A stretch of 13,881 nucleotides of DNA from Cyanobacteriota bacterium (GTDB lineage Bacteria; Cyanobacteriota; Cyanobacteriia; Phormidesmidales; Phormidesmidaceae), in the NCBI GenBank assembly GCA_027483425.1, contig JAIXUR010000389.1, forward strand, positions 1 through 13,881, in the 5' to 3' direction. The translations under genes and the position numbers were made by a program. The stretch's first letter is position 1. The number at the start of each line of letters is the position of its first letter. The notes below the pieces were generated by a model. The model was not told the DNA's origin. It was given only the letters and a program-made list of their open reading frames with translations, and did not search any database. Shown here in pieces: positions 12,499 to 13,881 of this stretch.

Positions 12499-13881
12499 CG
12501 GGTATCGGTACTGATGGCCAGGCTGACGATCTGCCAAGGGCGCAGAGCGACGGTCCCCGAGGCCAAACCATCACCGGGCTGAGGCTGCTCTAGTACATCG
12601 GTCAGCCCGGTGATGGTGACGGGCAAGGTACCGCCAACGGTCAAGGAGGCGCTGGCCCCGGTGCTCTCATAGCCGCGCAGAATGTACTGGTTTTCGCCGT
12701 CTTCAGCCTGCTTAAAGGCTGACATCACCAGCGTGGTTTCCCCCAGATCGAGAAAGCTGGCGGCGGCTGGCTCCGACTCCGAAGACGACGGTGACCCAAC
12801 GCTAGGGCTGACTGGGCAGGCCTGAATGGGTAGGTTGAAATTGCGGGCCGCCTGGACGGTGTGGGCCTGCTGCCAGCCCTGGGCATGGGGGTAGATGGCA
12901 TAGCTGAATGTCTGGAGGCCGCGATCGCTGCCCGGATCAGGCCACAGGGGCGCTTTTAGGAGCGTCAACCGCAGCTGGTTGGGGGTGGCATCAAAGCCGT
13001 GTTTGTAGTCGGTGAGAATACTCACCCCCCGTTCTCCATCGCTAAGGTCGGCCCAGCGCAGGGCAGGCACCTCCCACTTGGCCTGGTCCTGGGGGGTGAC
13101 TGGGGTGGTGGCGCGGGCGATCGCCCCAAAGGGAATCTCATAGGTGGCCTGGGGGGCCGACACCGTCAGCGGAAAGGCGACCTTAAGCACCACCTGGGTT
13201 TCATGCCAATCGACCTGGGTCTGAACGGTCAGCACCGTTGCCCCCACATCCAGACGGTAGTCTTGCACGAGGGTGGACTGGTTGAGGGTGTGGACGACGC
13301 GCAGGGTTTGCCGCACCGGGCCGGACTCGATCCACCCTATGCTGTGGAGCTGAATATTGTCTAAGGGATGGTCTTGGTAGTCGGGGGCGATGTTCCAGGC
13401 ATCCCAGTACTGGCCCTGGTCTTGAAAGGCTTGGAGCTGGTTGCCGCCGCCGTCGAAGGTTTCGGTGGCGGTGGGTTTGTGGAGCAGGCTGGCAATGTGA
13501 CCGGTGGTGGGGTCAAGGGTGGCGCGGAGAGATTCATTTTCGAGCACCCAGTCCCCAGGAGGCGCGCTGGGCGGTGGGGCCGGGGCAGGTACCAACCAGA
13601 TCAGTCGGTACCCCACCGAGGGGATGTCAGGAACGTAGACCAGCAGCGAGACGGGGGTCGTCGTAGGCTCCGGCGAAGCCACGACTTGGGTCAGTAAGGG
13701 TTGGCCATGGGCATCCTGGGCTTGCCAGGGGCCTGAGGCTAGATCCGGGGACAGCACCAGGCCAGACTGGCCCGGTGGGGCGATCGTCACCACCTCGCTC
13801 CGGGCCCAGTTCAGCGGGTTAAACAGTACCACGGGAATCGCAGCCGGGTGGGGTAGGGCAGGCCTTGGACAGCGCCGGGCC
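12495..13881 (-). CDS. C-terminal part of a GH38-type alpha-mannosidase (partial)
   Basis: The open frame continues to the right edge (…HPAAIPVVLFNPLNWARSEV…), so the N-terminal half lies outside the window. The visible 461 or so codons look like the C-terminal beta domains of glycoside hydrolase family 38: VVLFNPLNWARSEVV, WVLENESLRATLDPTTGHIA followed by SLLHK, WDAWNIAPDYQDHPL, ALRWADLSDGERGVSILTDY followed by KHGFD, LTLLKAPLWPDPGSDRGLQT followed by FSYAIYPH, and a last beta sandwich ending LRPWQIVSLAIS. The family removes alpha-linked mannose, and a glycan-degrading role is likely. The catalytic Asp of the N-terminal domain cannot be checked here. A Ser/Pro/Glu-rich linker (SPSVGSPSSSESEPAAAS) precedes the last domain. 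No neighbours on this strand suggest a pathway. Confidence 0.85.
   Translation of the reverse strand, partial: ARRCPRPALPHPAAIPVVLFNPLNWARSEVVTIAPPGQSGLVLSPDLASGPWQAQDAHGQPLLTQVVASPEPTTTPVSLLVYVPDIPSVGYRLIWLVPAPAPPPSAPPGDWVLENESLRATLDPTTGHIASLLHKPTATETFDGGGNQLQAFQDQGQYWDAWNIAPDYQDHPLDNIQLHSIGWIESGPVRQTLRVVHTLNQSTLVQDYRLDVGATVLTVQTQVDWHETQVVLKVAFPLTVSAPQATYEIPFGAIARATTPVTPQDQAKWEVPALRWADLSDGERGVSILTDYKHGFDATPNQLRLTLLKAPLWPDPGSDRGLQTFSYAIYPHAQGWQQAHTVQAARNFNLPIQACPVSPSVGSPSSSESEPAAASFLDLGETTLVMSAFKQAEDGENQYILRGYESTGASASLTVGGTLPVTITGLTDVLEQPQPGDGLASGTVALRPWQIVSLAISTDTR

Noticed and set aside
12495..13832. GTG at 13832 as the real start of the mannosidase-like gene
   Set aside because: The frame stays open to the window edge with sensible sequence (AAIPVVLFNPLNW), and GH38 enzymes are about twice as long. 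It is a partial gene, not a short one.

Overview
The window looks like chromosomal DNA of a cyanobacterium with a fairly high G+C content, probably a Leptolyngbya- or Nodosilinea-like filamentous form (the genus is a guess). Four things support this. The octamer GCGATCGC (HIP1) occurs about twenty times by eye. Several genes belong to families that I know mainly from cyanobacteria and plastids (TIGR02652, DUF3177, DUF7734-like). There is an aerobic coproporphyrinogen oxidase, and there are Uma2 and CTCCTGA heptamer repeats. I see no rRNA, tRNA, CRISPR array, transposase or phage gene.

Layout, left to right. Positions 1-105 hold a truncated copy of a dispersed repeat that runs into a heptanucleotide tandem repeat. 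On the minus strand follow a small protein with a peptidoglycan-binding-like domain (124-609), a 34-bp perfect palindrome (645-678), a double-ATPase ABC transporter subunit of the nucleoside/BMP-linked type (728-2272), a cobalamin-pathway threonine-phosphate decarboxylase (cobD) and an HU histone-like protein 7 bp upstream of it. After a terminator-like hairpin comes hemF (4142-5176, minus) with a recognisable promoter. A 384-bp gap with stem-loops leads to a plus-strand SRPBCC protein. Then come, on the minus strand, an exported TPR protein and a gamma-carbonic-anhydrase-like hexapeptide protein.

The centre is a compact plus-strand operon: a TIGR02652 zinc-ribbon-like protein (7929-8441), a VOC metalloenzyme (8450-8905) and an AAA ATPase (8892-10340) that overlaps the VOC gene by 14 bp. 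The ATPase has an intact Walker A but no acidic residues at the Walker B position. Next are a Uma2/DUF820 nuclease-fold protein with a 21-bp tandem-repeat tail (minus), a DUF3177 membrane protein and a DUF7734-like small protein (plus). The C-terminal half of a GH38-type alpha-mannosidase runs off the right edge.

Most genes are ordinary cyanobacterial housekeeping or conserved-unknown genes, and I do not see a clear new defence or mobile system. The items most worth a second look are: a roughly 100-bp dispersed repeat present three times, each copy next to gene 3' ends; 11-bp-spaced TTTCTGGC repeats upstream of the gamma-carbonic-anhydrase gene; the AAA ATPase with a broken Walker B coupled to the VOC gene; and the 34-bp palindrome.
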